Assembly: GCA_009835005.1 (NCBI GenBank)
Contig: WTFG01000002.1
Span: 124,001-188,000, forward strand
DNA from: Flavobacteriaceae bacterium Ap0902
GTDB taxonomy: Bacteria > Bacteroidota > Bacteroidia > Flavobacteriales > Weeksellaceae
Direction: 5' to 3'
Length of the DNA stretch: 64,000 nt
Part shown: in pieces, positions 39,480 to 47,807 of the stretch
How the letters are laid out: every line of letters starts with the position of its first letter
Numbering within the stretch: position 1 is the first letter of the stretch
Program-made: the position numbers and the translations under genes
The notes under the pieces: generated by a model
Told to the model about the DNA's origin: nothing
The model's database searches: none
Seen by the model: only the letters and a program-made list of their open reading frames with translations

Positions 39480-40802
39480 ATGAAATCACTAGATAAAATA
39501 CCTACTTCTAAAATATCCCGTGCCTCTAAACTGGTATCAACGGGAGCAAAAGTAGGCGTCAATTACTTGAATTATTATAAAGATAAAATCACTAAAACAG
39601 AGAAAGAAGCAAGACATAAATTAAATGAATCCAATGCAGAGGATATCTATGATAGTTTGTCCAATCTAAAAGGCTCTGCCTTGAAGGTTGCGCAAATGCT
39701 AAGCATGGAAAAAAGCATTATGCCACAGCAATATGTAGAGAAATTTTCGCTTTCTCAATTTTCTGTTCCGCCACTATCTGCACCTCTGGTTCGCAAGACC
39801 TTTCAGACTTATTTTGATAAAACACCAGAAGAAATTTTTGATCAATTTACCGCAGAATCTGTGAATGCGGCCAGTATCGGCCAAGTGCATAAGGCATGGA
39901 AAGATGGTAAGGAATTAGCCGTGAAAATTCAATATCCTGGTGTGGCAGAAAGCATTTCGACAGATTTGAAGATGGTGAAACCAATCGCTATGCGTATGTT
40001 TAACATTAAGGGCAAAGACTCTGATAAATACTTTAAAGAAGTAGAAAATAAATTATTAGAGGAGACTGATTATGTGCTGGAAGTGGCTCAGAGTAGAGAA
40101 GTTGCAACGGCTTGTGCACATATTCCAAATTTAAAATTCCCGACATATTATCCAGAATGGTCTAGTGATAGAATTATCACCATGGATTGGATGCATGGTA
40201 TTCATTTATCTGAATTTGTGGCGATTAATGAGAATGAGGAGTTAGCAAATCGAATAGGTCAAGCGCTTTGGGATTTCTATATGTATCAAATTCATCAATT
40301 GAAAAAAGTGCATGCAGATCCTCATCCTGGTAATTTTTTAATCTCTAACGATGGTGATTTAATTGCATTGGATTTTGGTTGTATGAAGATGATTCCAGAT
40401 AATTTTTATAATCCCTATTTTGAATTGGTAGATCCTGTCATATTGCATGATAATCAAAAGTTTCAAGAGAAAATGGAAATTTTGGAAATTTTGAAGCCTG
40501 AGGACACGCCAGAAGAAAGGGAATTTTTTAGAGAAATGTTTCAGCAAATGATTGCTTTGTTTACAAAGCCTTTACATTTTGATACATTCGATTTTTCTGA
40601 TGAAAATTTCTTTGATGAGATTTATGCGCTTGGCGAAAAGTATAGTAAAGATACGAAACTCAGAAAAATGAATGGCAATCGCGGTTCAGAGCATTTTATT
40701 TATATGAATAGGACGTTTTTTGGATTGTATAGTTTGATGCATGATCTTAAATCAACGCGCGTGAAAATTCAAAAATTTATACCAGAAAAGTTCATAAAAT
40801 AA
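39480..40802 (+). CDS. ABC1/AarF/UbiB-family atypical kinase
   Basis: A protein of 440 residues. Family motifs: KxGQ-like region ALKVAQMLS (the canonical KxGQ is modified here), NAASIGQVHKA, VKIQYPG with the ATP lysine, HADPHPGNFL and LDFGCMKMIP (DFG-like metal loop). UbiB/COQ8 proteins support quinone or lipid metabolism. There is no clear membrane anchor at the C-terminus. It is downstream of TetR and upstream of a DUF2867 oxidoreductase, suggesting a small lipid- or envelope-related operon. Confidence 0.85.
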   Translation: MKSLDKIPTSKISRASKLVSTGAKVGVNYLNYYKDKITKTEKEARHKLNESNAEDIYDSLSNLKGSALKVAQMLSMEKSIMPQQYVEKFSLSQFSVPPLSAPLVRKTFQTYFDKTPEEIFDQFTAESVNAASIGQVHKAWKDGKELAVKIQYPGVAESISTDLKMVKPIAMRMFNIKGKDSDKYFKEVENKLLEETDYVLEVAQSREVATACAHIPNLKFPTYYPEWSSDRIITMDWMHGIHLSEFVAINENEELANRIGQALWDFYMYQIHQLKKVHADPHPGNFLISNDGDLIALDFGCMKMIPDNFYNPYFELVDPVILHDNQKFQEKMEILEILKPEDTPEEREFFREMFQQMIALFTKPLHFDTFDFSDENFFDEIYALGEKYSKDTKLRKMNGNRGSEHFIYMNRTFFGLYSLMHDLKSTRVKIQKFIPEKFIK

Positions 40803-40830
40803 CATGTTAACCCTAGATAAAATTTAAGAT

Positions 40831-42261
40831 TTGAAGAAAATACTTCTTACCGGTGCTACCGGATACATTGGCAAAAGAATGATAAGTGTGATATCCAAGG
40901 AGGGCTATAAGGTAGTATGTTGTACCAGAGAGCGTTCTCGTTTTAAAGTTCCAGAAGGTATCTCAGAAAATCAAATCGATGTGATAGAAGTTGATTTTTT
41001 AGAAGAAGAAACGCTAAAGAAAATCCCACAAGATATTGATGGTGCTTATTATTTGATGCATTCTATGAGTGCCAGCAGTGATTATGAAGAGATGGAAAAA
41101 CGTACCGCTCAAAATTTTGTAAATGCTGTAAATGATACCCAATGTGAGCATGTGATTTATCTCACAGGGATTGTAAATGAAGATCATATGTCTAAACATT
41201 TGTCTTCTAGGCTGATGGTAGAAGAAATTTTATCTAGCGGAAGTTTTAATTTTACGGCCTTGCGTGCTGGGATTGTGATTGGTTCTGGGAGTGCTTCTTT
41301 TGAGATTATTCGGGATTTGGTAGAAAAACTTCCTGTGATGATTACGCCTAAATGGTTGAATACAAAATGCCAACCCATTGGGATTGCCGATGTTTTAGAA
41401 TTTTTGATTAAAACGATGTTGAATGAGAAGGCTTATAATAACAATTATGACATTGGATGTGATGACGTGTTGAGTTATAAAAATATGCTTTTAGGTTATG
41501 CAAAAGTGCGGGGTTTAAAAAGACATATCTACACAGCACCCGTGATGACGCCTAAATTATCTTCCTATTGGTTGTATTTTGTGACTTCTACCTCTTATAC
41601 ATTGGCATCTGCACTGGTGGATAGCATGCGCATAGAGGTGGTTTGTAGACCAGATAAATTAAAGGAAATCAAGGAAATAACTGGTGTGCAACCTATTTCT
41701 TATTATGAAGCCCTCAAGAGAACTTTATCTAAAATACAGGTAGATGAAATCGCTTCTAGTTGGAAAGATAGTTTTGTAAGTAGCCGTGTGGATAAAAGTT
41801 TAAAAGCGTTTATAGAGGTGCCAGAAAAAGGGGTTTTTATAGATAAACGTGTGCAGAATTATGATGACAGAGAGGCGTGTTTAGATAGAATTTTCGGCAT
41901 TGGCGGTGCTAACGGATGGTATGGTAATTTTCTATGGAAAGTACGAGGCTTTATGGATCAAATTGTAGGAGGTCCTGGGCTTAGACGAGGTCGCAGACAT
42001 CCATTGGAATTAAATGATGGCGATGCACTGGATTTCTGGAGAGTGCTTTATGCGAATAGAGAAGACGGTAGATTAATCCTGTTTGCAGAAATGAAAGTGC
42101 CTGGAGAAGCATGGCTTAGTTTCAATATCAATGAAGGACAAATTACCCAAAAAGCCGTATTCCGTCCACATGGATTAATGGGGCGTTTATATTGGTATGC
42201 TGTATTACCCTTTCATGGATTAATCTTTAATGGAATGGTTAAAAAGTTAGCCAAAGGTTAA
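40831..42261 (+). CDS. NAD(P)-dependent oxidoreductase with DUF2867 domain
   Basis: A protein of 476 residues. The start is TTG at 40831 (MKKILLTGATGYIGKR), with the TGATGYIG cofactor motif at 7-14; the GTG/ATG alternatives lie far inside. The extended or atypical SDR domain runs to about residue 300, and the rest is DUF2867 (GGANGWYGNFLWKVRG, ending in hydrophobic helices). This type is widespread and uncharacterised. Probably co-transcribed with the UbiB-like gene, from which it is 28 bp away. Confidence 0.82.
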   Translation: MKKILLTGATGYIGKRMISVISKEGYKVVCCTRERSRFKVPEGISENQIDVIEVDFLEEETLKKIPQDIDGAYYLMHSMSASSDYEEMEKRTAQNFVNAVNDTQCEHVIYLTGIVNEDHMSKHLSSRLMVEEILSSGSFNFTALRAGIVIGSGSASFEIIRDLVEKLPVMITPKWLNTKCQPIGIADVLEFLIKTMLNEKAYNNNYDIGCDDVLSYKNMLLGYAKVRGLKRHIYTAPVMTPKLSSYWLYFVTSTSYTLASALVDSMRIEVVCRPDKLKEIKEITGVQPISYYEALKRTLSKIQVDEIASSWKDSFVSSRVDKSLKAFIEVPEKGVFIDKRVQNYDDREACLDRIFGIGGANGWYGNFLWKVRGFMDQIVGGPGLRRGRRHPLELNDGDALDFWRVLYANREDGRLILFAEMKVPGEAWLSFNINEGQITQKAVFRPHGLMGRLYWYAVLPFHGLIFNGMVKKLAKG

Positions 42262-42292
42262 ATCATCATTTTATAAATTCACAAATCAAAAC

Positions 42293-42512
42293 TTAAAAGC
42301 GTTCATTGATTTTCTTTGTTCTATAGGCAAAGATATCATGAACTCTTTTTTTAATCATTTTACCTGCAACTAGATTTCCTATAAAGCCTAATGGTAGTTT
42401 GTAGGACACTATATCATTCATCTTTACTTGTTTATCGCTAATTGTCTCAAAATGATGCTGATGATGCCACATGGCATAAGGCCCGAAACGTTGCTCGTCG
42501 ATAAAAAGTTTT
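42293..42512 (-). pseudogene. SRPBCC-family gene fragment (partial copy of the gene at 45703)
   Basis: About 190 bp (42320-42505) are nearly identical to the middle of the intact SRPBCC gene at 45703-46224, including FIDEQRFGPYAMWHHQHHF and SYKLPLGFIGNLVAG. The N-terminal half is absent: identity stops near 42508, where unrelated text begins. The tail (RTKKINERF) also differs from the intact gene. It is a leftover of a rearrangement, not an expressed gene. Confidence 0.8.
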
Positions 42513-42551
42513 CGATTTAAAGACGCTATTGCTTTCAATGTTATAGAATAA
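42509..42551 (+). pseudogene. Remnant of a second lipoprotein gene: last 13 codons
   Basis: Read on the plus strand it encodes FDLKDAIAFNVIE followed by TAA. The 3' end of the lipoprotein gene at 44845-45504 reads FSPKDDIAFEVVE then TAA, and both are followed by the same 240-bp repeat. The rest of this copy is missing and was joined to the SRPBCC fragment. It is evidence for an older, second protease/lipoprotein unit. Confidence 0.65.
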
Positions 42552-42788
42552 AAAAGTATTAGAGTAATGAGAAAACCAAACTGGCGAATGTCGGTTTGGT
42601 TTTTTTGTTAAAATCAATTTGTAAATGATTTATTTTACTGATTATCCAATCATATACACACGCCTTGTCTAATGCATTTGCAATATGAGATGAACATGAA
42701 AAGATATAATCAATTAAATCTCAGACAATGTGATTGGTGTGAGATTTAATTAATGTACTTTTAGCAGATATTCCGTATCGTTTATGTA
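42549..42788 (+). repeat. 240-bp direct repeat, left copy (R1)
   Basis: The block is nearly the same as 45502-45741. It holds a hairpin terminator (AACCAAAC/GTTTGGTT around 42574-42601, then T) for a plus-strand gene, and a second hairpin (TAAATCTCA/TGAGATTTA) that terminates the SRPBCC gene on the minus strand. The last 40 bp are the 3' tail of SRPBCC (YINDTEYLLKVH). The middle (about 42640-42700) is more diverged. From 42789 to 42938 I see only AT-rich leader for the metalloprotease. Confidence 0.85.
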
Positions 42789-42938
42789 GGAATATATATA
42801 TAACGAGAAAGTATCATGATTTTAAAAAAGTAAATAAACATAAGTTAAAAAACAACCCTATCTGCAAACCAGAATATAACTAAAGGAACAGGCGTATAAG
42901 GGGAGAGTCCTCGATATTATTAAAATTAAATAAATATT

Positions 42939-44843
42939 ATGAAATTGAGAAAAGTATTATTAGTAGCTGTTATTGGCGTAACAGTTTTTTCATGTAATCA
43001 AGATGATTTAAGTGAAAACGTAGAGAAAACTGTAGAAACAGAAATCTCGCAGAATGAAACCCAAGAGCATCATGGAAAAAAATTGATTTTGGGCAAACAA
43101 AAAGAAAATCCATATTCGTTATCGAATATGCAAAAAGCTGTAAATATCATAGCCACCACAGGAAAGGCTAATCTATTGAGACAAACCGAACTGAAGCCGA
43201 CGCATCAATATATAGTCTTCGTGCCAGAAACTCAAGAGCATTTAGAAACTTTATCTAAAATGGTAGATACTCAAAAATATGTTACCCGTCCATATCCAAT
43301 GGATTATGAGATAGAGCAATATGGGGTAGAGTATATTGATAATAGAGCAAAGAGCGAGGAGTTGCCAGTATTGTATGCATCTATCCCGATAACCGATATT
43401 ACCCCTGATGTTCCGTATGAAAAATTAGAAGATTTGTATTTAACGGATGATAAAAATGACCCCAATGATTTGGTAGAATCTATCGCTGTTTTCTTGACCG
43501 AAAAGCCTGAAAATATAAAAGTACCGGGCAGAGGTTTATTAACAGAGGCAGATAAAATAAAACAGCTGAAAGAAGAACTTGATCAACCAGTTGGGATTGA
43601 AACAATGCGTATTTTTGGCAAAAAATATCATCCAGAAGGGAATGTTTTAGTGTATGATACCAATGTCGGTAGAAATGTACCCGTGAGAAATGCAAAAATT
43701 GAGATATACAATTGGTTTTTTAACAGCTATTGCTATACCGACCAAAATGGTCATTTTAGAAGCCACGAAAGATATAGCCGAGAAATGGGTGTTTATTTTA
43801 CATGGAGAAGTTCATCAGCAACTATACGAACTCATTGGAACGAAATTATAGGAATAAGAACGAGCGACAAATTAGGCAATATCAAAAGAAGAAAAAACGG
43901 AAAAACTTTTGTAGTAAATCATAGTGATACGCACAAGTGGAGCAAGGCAACGACACATAATGCCATTCAGAAATTCAATGATTATTTATTAAACGCAGGT
44001 ATTAACCAAAGAATACATCATCTTAATATTTGGGTGTTTAATGACAGAGGCGGAAGAGGAGCTGCTCCTATGTTGCGGACATATCCTTGGGGAAGTTTGA
44101 ATAATACTTTTGCGGGTTGGGCAAAATGGTTATCACCTGTTACTGTTCCAATTGCATCTATATTGAATATTACCTCCTCACAGATTTATCCAGATTTGGT
44201 TTTTAATTTTGATCACACAAAAGAAACGTTAGCTTATGAAAAATTAGTATTTCATGAAGCATCACACGCTATTCATGCCAAACAAGCAGGTCAAGGTTTC
44301 TGGGTAACTTTCAGTCGAAGAACCACAGATAACATTCTCAAATACAACAAACCCTATGGTAACGGAACCCAACCAAGCGCTTGGAGTGGACAAAACATTG
44401 CACTTTGCGAAGGCTGGGCAAACTTTATGCAAAATAAAATCATCTATGATTTATATAAAAACAACCCTGACTATCAGAATGAAAATATAGCAACAAGACA
44501 TAACTTAGAAGGTTTTGAAATGGTAACTGTTCCCAACAGCTTTCGTCGATTAGAAGTTAATATCAGCGGAAGAAATTGGTTTTTGCATGGTTTGATGTGG
44601 GATTTGACGGATATTCCACAAGACAATATAACTCTAAGAAGCGGACAAACCAATACTGTTATTTCCAGTAATTATACGGACAGAGTATATTTGGGCGGCT
44701 ATTCTAAACATCCCGTGAGAGTTTTGTTTGAAGCTATGGGTTCGGATGAAAGCACAGGATATATCTTAAAAGAACGCTTAAAAAGGGAGAATTATAACCA
44801 GCGTTTTGTAATCGATGAATTGTTTAATGCTTATGGTTACTAA
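42939..44843 (+). CDS. Secreted zinc metalloprotease lipoprotein (HEASH motif)
   Basis: A protein of 634 residues. It is a lipoprotein (lipobox VFSC, Cys19) with an acidic stretch after it, so it is likely exposed at the surface. Residues about 215-300 look like a carboxypeptidase regulatory-like beta domain. The zinc site is HEASH at 439-443, with a plausible third ligand Glu491 in CEGWANFM. I cannot place it firmly in a MEROPS family. The next gene, one base after its stop, encodes a lipoprotein. The unit is flanked by direct repeats. Confidence 0.72.
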   Translation: MKLRKVLLVAVIGVTVFSCNQDDLSENVEKTVETEISQNETQEHHGKKLILGKQKENPYSLSNMQKAVNIIATTGKANLLRQTELKPTHQYIVFVPETQEHLETLSKMVDTQKYVTRPYPMDYEIEQYGVEYIDNRAKSEELPVLYASIPITDITPDVPYEKLEDLYLTDDKNDPNDLVESIAVFLTEKPENIKVPGRGLLTEADKIKQLKEELDQPVGIETMRIFGKKYHPEGNVLVYDTNVGRNVPVRNAKIEIYNWFFNSYCYTDQNGHFRSHERYSREMGVYFTWRSSSATIRTHWNEIIGIRTSDKLGNIKRRKNGKTFVVNHSDTHKWSKATTHNAIQKFNDYLLNAGINQRIHHLNIWVFNDRGGRGAAPMLRTYPWGSLNNTFAGWAKWLSPVTVPIASILNITSSQIYPDLVFNFDHTKETLAYEKLVFHEASHAIHAKQAGQGFWVTFSRRTTDNILKYNKPYGNGTQPSAWSGQNIALCEGWANFMQNKIIYDLYKNNPDYQNENIATRHNLEGFEMVTVPNSFRRLEVNISGRNWFLHGLMWDLTDIPQDNITLRSGQTNTVISSNYTDRVYLGGYSKHPVRVLFEAMGSDESTGYILKERLKRENYNQRFVIDELFNAYGY

Positions 44844-44844
44844 A

Positions 44845-45504
44845 ATGAAAAAATTACTATTTATATTGCCAATCGCCGTTGTTATGCTGGTATTGCAGGG
44901 TTGTCCTGATTTTAAAGCAGACCAAATTGATTATTTTTTCCAAGTGGAAAACCCTGAAAGATGGATAGATATTCAGCCTAAAAAAGAGGTGTATAATGTA
45001 GGAGACACCATAGAGATTACCTATAAAATACCTTCTCACATAGGTGAATACGTCGCAGAAGAAAGCAAAGAGGATATTGTAAGATATTTTGGTGTTCAAC
45101 CAGAAAACTTTAAACTAAGAGATCATTTTAAAAAAGATAGTATCGATTTTATAGATTACCATTTACCCTATAAATCCAGAAAAACTTTAGGTTTCTTTCA
45201 GAATATTGAAAAAACGATTATTTTAATCAATGAGGGGAAAGAGGTTGAGATAAAAAATAATGGATTACAAAATGCTCTATTAAAATACCGTTATGATAAA
45301 GAAAAGGAAGAATATATTGCGCAAGTGAAAGTTATTTTCATCAAACCAGATACGTTTTATTGGCTCAATGGATATAATAAGGAGAGTAGTTTATCCCCTT
45401 TATCTGCTCAAGCGTCTACGGAGGGAAATAATGATTATTATTATAGTTCAATTATAATTAAATTTTCACCTAAAGACGATATAGCTTTTGAAGTTGTAGA
45501 ATAA
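44845..45504 (+). CDS. Partner lipoprotein of the metalloprotease
   Basis: The start MKKLLFILP at 44845, one base after the protease stop, gives 219 residues; an upstream frame of 10 residues reads out of the protease and is rejected. The lipobox is LQGC (Cys19 of this product). The rest is beta-rich with no known family. Tight coupling suggests it works with the protease, for example as inhibitor, chaperone or surface anchor. Its last 13 codons have a degenerate second copy at 42509-42551. Confidence 0.65.
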   Translation: MKKLLFILPIAVVMLVLQGCPDFKADQIDYFFQVENPERWIDIQPKKEVYNVGDTIEITYKIPSHIGEYVAEESKEDIVRYFGVQPENFKLRDHFKKDSIDFIDYHLPYKSRKTLGFFQNIEKTIILINEGKEVEIKNNGLQNALLKYRYDKEKEEYIAQVKVIFIKPDTFYWLNGYNKESSLSPLSAQASTEGNNDYYYSSIIIKFSPKDDIAFEVVE

Positions 45505-45741
45505 AAAAGTATTAGAATAAAGAGAAAACCAAACTGGCGAATGTCGGTTTGGTTTTTTTGTTAAAATCAATTTGTAAATGAAGTATTTAACTGATTATCG
45601 AGTTATATACTCACGCCTTGTTTAATCCATCGAAAAAATGATAGCAATATAAAAACATATAATCAATTAAATCTCAGACAATGTGATTGGTGTGAGATTT
45701 AATTAATGTACTTTTAGCAGATATTCCGTATCGTTTATGTA
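45502..45741 (+). repeat. 240-bp direct repeat, right copy (R2)
   Basis: It matches R1 (42549-42788). It contains the lipoprotein terminator (AAACCAAAC at about 45526-45534 with GTTTGGTTT at about 45547-45555, then T), then the SRPBCC terminator (AATTAAATCTCA at 45665-45676 with TGAGATTTAATT at 45693-45704), and runs into the intact SRPBCC 3' end. The distance between copies is 2953 bp, the size of the protease/lipoprotein unit. Confidence 0.85.
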
Positions 45742-46224
45742 AGGCTCGCCAAATATTTCTGAGATTTTTTGATGTCTATAGGCAAAGATATCATGGACTC
45801 TTTTTTTAATCATTTTACCTGCAACTAGATTTCCTATAAAGCCTAATGGTAGTTTATAGGACACTATATCATTCATCTTTACTTGTTTATCGCTAATTGT
45901 CTCAAAATGATGCTGATGATGCCACATGGCATAAGGCCCGAAACGTTGCTCGTCGATAAATAATTTTTGATTTTCTACATGTTTGATTTCTGTCACCCAA
46001 CTCTGATTAATGCCTGGTAGGATTTCAATCTTATAGGTTACAATTTGTCCCTCGTACATTTTCGGCGGTTCGGCAGAGGTTATGGTAAAACCCATGTCTG
46101 GTGGTGTCAAATCATTTAAATTTTTAGGCTGAGAGAAATATTCCCAAACTTCCTCTATAGAAGCAGAAATGATTTGTTCAGTTTTTAATTGATAGATGCC
46201 TGATTGGTAGGTAGTATGTATCAT
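45703..46224 (-). CDS. SRPBCC family protein (START-like), carotenoid-locus type
   Basis: A protein of 173 residues with a START/Bet v1-like fold: an ISASIEEVWEYFSQPKNLNDLTPPDMGF opening that marks the cell-division-inhibitor-like SRPBCC group, then QRFGPYAMWHHQHHFE. In flavobacteria it is common within carotenoid clusters next to crtZ and crtB. Substrate or lipid binding is assumed; no activity is known. A shortened copy lies at 42293. It stops at the terminator inside R2. Confidence 0.8.
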   Translation of the reverse strand: MIHTTYQSGIYQLKTEQIISASIEEVWEYFSQPKNLNDLTPPDMGFTITSAEPPKMYEGQIVTYKIEILPGINQSWVTEIKHVENQKLFIDEQRFGPYAMWHHQHHFETISDKQVKMNDIVSYKLPLGFIGNLVAGKMIKKRVHDIFAYRHQKISEIFGEPYINDTEYLLKVH

Positions 46225-46316
46225 TTATTTTTTAATTTATCAAAGGTTAAAACACTTGGATAAAGATAACGCATTACGATTAAATGCTTTGAATTTCAAT
46301 TTTAATTGTAGGAGCA

Positions 46317-46583
46317 TTAATAGGGGATTAGTAAAAAAAACAGCCATTCTTCTATCGGCAATTGGAATAGACGCCAGCCCACTAAATAAGCATCATTGAA
46401 CCCCCAAACCCCGAGATTAGTAAAATATATATCCCATATAATAAAGACCAAACCCACCAATGCAATAGCCAAAAAATAAGATTTCCAGTATTGAATGAAA
46501 TGCAATCGCTTTCTTTCAAAACTATAAACAAAAGGGACAGAAAAACTTAAAATATTCAGGATTAAATATAAATAATGATCCAT
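46317..46583 (-). pseudogene. Lycopene cyclase (CrtY-cd type), truncated after the first third
   Basis: An 88-residue frame begins MDHYLYLILNILSFSVPFVYSFE and contains two or three helices, ending EEWLFFLLIPY. That is the start of the bacterial/fungal-type lycopene beta-cyclase domain; complete flavobacterial proteins are about 230 residues. The sequence past the stop no longer resembles the family, so most of the gene is deleted, not merely interrupted by one stop. It lies 6 bp after the crtZ-derived frame, the usual order. Confidence 0.75.
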
Positions 46584-46589
46584 TACAAT

Positions 46590-47066
46590 CTATATTTTAA
46601 AATACTTCCAAGGAACAAACAACATCCCAAAACACTCACCCTCTTCTTTGCCCAAATGTTTATGGTGGCGTTTATGTGCCTTACGTAAGCCTACTAAATA
46701 GGGATTGGTCGTCTTATCAAACCATTTAAATCTTCTATGAATTAATACATCATGCACCAAGAAATAGGCAATTCCATAGAGTAGAACACCCAAAGCAATA
46801 AAAAATAAATAGTTGATACCACCTTCTAATCCAAAGTAAAATAACGCCATACATGGCATGGCAAATAAGACGAAGAAAAAATCATTTTTTTCAAAAACAT
46901 GCGGATAACCGGGCTGATGATGATCTTCATGAAAATACCATAAGAGTCCATGCATAAGATATTTGTGCGTGAGCCAGGTGATGCCTTCCTTGTAACCAGT
47001 ATTTTGTATATAGCAACCGCAGGTTAATGATGAAAATCCAGAACCGATTATTACTACTGTTTTCAA
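46590..47066 (-). CDS. In-frame fusion of CrtI start to CrtZ (beta-carotene hydroxylase)
   Basis: The first 27 residues (MKTVVIIGSGFSSLTCGCYI...) are the FAD-binding start of phytoene desaturase CrtI. From TWLTHKYLMHGLLWYFHEDHH onward it is CrtZ. All four histidine boxes remain: HKYLMH, HEDHH, HDVLIH and HKRHH. The first CrtZ membrane helix is missing. The deletion must have removed the rest of crtI and the genes up to crtZ (expected: crtB). The frame is intact, so a product may form, but with no substrate pathway. Confidence 0.8.
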   Translation of the reverse strand: MKTVVIIGSGFSSLTCGCYIQNTGYKEGITWLTHKYLMHGLLWYFHEDHHQPGYPHVFEKNDFFFVLFAMPCMALFYFGLEGGINYLFFIALGVLLYGIAYFLVHDVLIHRRFKWFDKTTNPYLVGLRKAHKRHHKHLGKEEGECFGMLFVPWKYFKI

Positions 47067-47162
47067 TCTAATTTATTATATTTAGAATAAAAATATACTA
47101 AATTTTTATATTATGCCAAGAATTATTTATTCTTACTTTTGTTTTAACATAAAATCCGAACC

Positions 47163-47807
47163 ATGAATTATGATTTATTGCATAGTATTATAAATTCTTT
47201 AGAAGCGTTTGAAGAAGATTCTACTGGCAATGTGGATTTAGATGATTACAGAAGATGGTTGAATGAAAAGGCTTATTTAAAAGAAAGCCCCAAGAAACTT
47301 GCAAAGAAATTTAATTTAGAAGTCAATGAATTAGAGAATGAAATTTGCAAACAGGTCATATTGTTAAGCAGATATGCTAAATCCACCATTAAAAAAGGAT
47401 TAGAAGATTATCCAGAATTAGTCAATGAGGATTTCACCTATTTATATAGATTGATGGATTATGATTCTCTTACCAAAATGCAATTAATAGATAAAAACGG
47501 ACAAGAAAAGCAAACAGGTCTAGAAATCATCAAACGTTTGATTAAACATGGATTGATAGATGAGTTTCAAGATCCAGACGACGGTAGAAGCAGACGCTTA
47601 ACAGTCACCAAAAAAGGAAAGAAAGTCTTTAAAGAATCCATGAAAGAAGTTACCCTAACATCAAAAGTTCTAGGCGGAAATTTAACGGTTAAAGAAAAAG
47701 AAACTTTATTAAACCTATTAATTAAATTAAATCATTTTCACGAAGTAGTTTACACAAAACACAAAGACTCAACGATTCAAGAAATAGAAAATCTTTTAAA
47801 AGCATGA
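47163..47807 (+). CDS. MarR-family regulator of the former carotenoid locus
   Basis: A protein of 214 residues. The winged-helix part is the central region (about 85-160: LTKMQLIDKNGQEKQTGLEIIKRLIKHGLIDEFQDPDDGRSRRLTVTKKG), a MarR-like wing with DxRxRxLxxT. The N- and C-terminal helices form the dimer. Divergent from the crtI-crtZ frame, which suggests it controls that locus. It overlaps the next gene by 4 bp (ATGA). Confidence 0.8.
   Translation: MNYDLLHSIINSLEAFEEDSTGNVDLDDYRRWLNEKAYLKESPKKLAKKFNLEVNELENEICKQVILLSRYAKSTIKKGLEDYPELVNEDFTYLYRLMDYDSLTKMQLIDKNGQEKQTGLEIIKRLIKHGLIDEFQDPDDGRSRRLTVTKKGKKVFKESMKEVTLTSKVLGGNLTVKEKETLLNLLIKLNHFHEVVYTKHKDSTIQEIENLLKA

Noticed and set aside
42789-42938. 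A riboswitch-like leader before the metalloprotease
   Set aside because: The GC-richer text near 42885-42912 has no recognisable aptamer pattern, and no clear hairpin with a terminator follows.
46590-46700. The CrtI-CrtZ frame as a flavoprotein
   Set aside because: Only the first GxGxxS-like turn of the FAD domain is present; the rest is CrtZ, so no FAD fold can form.
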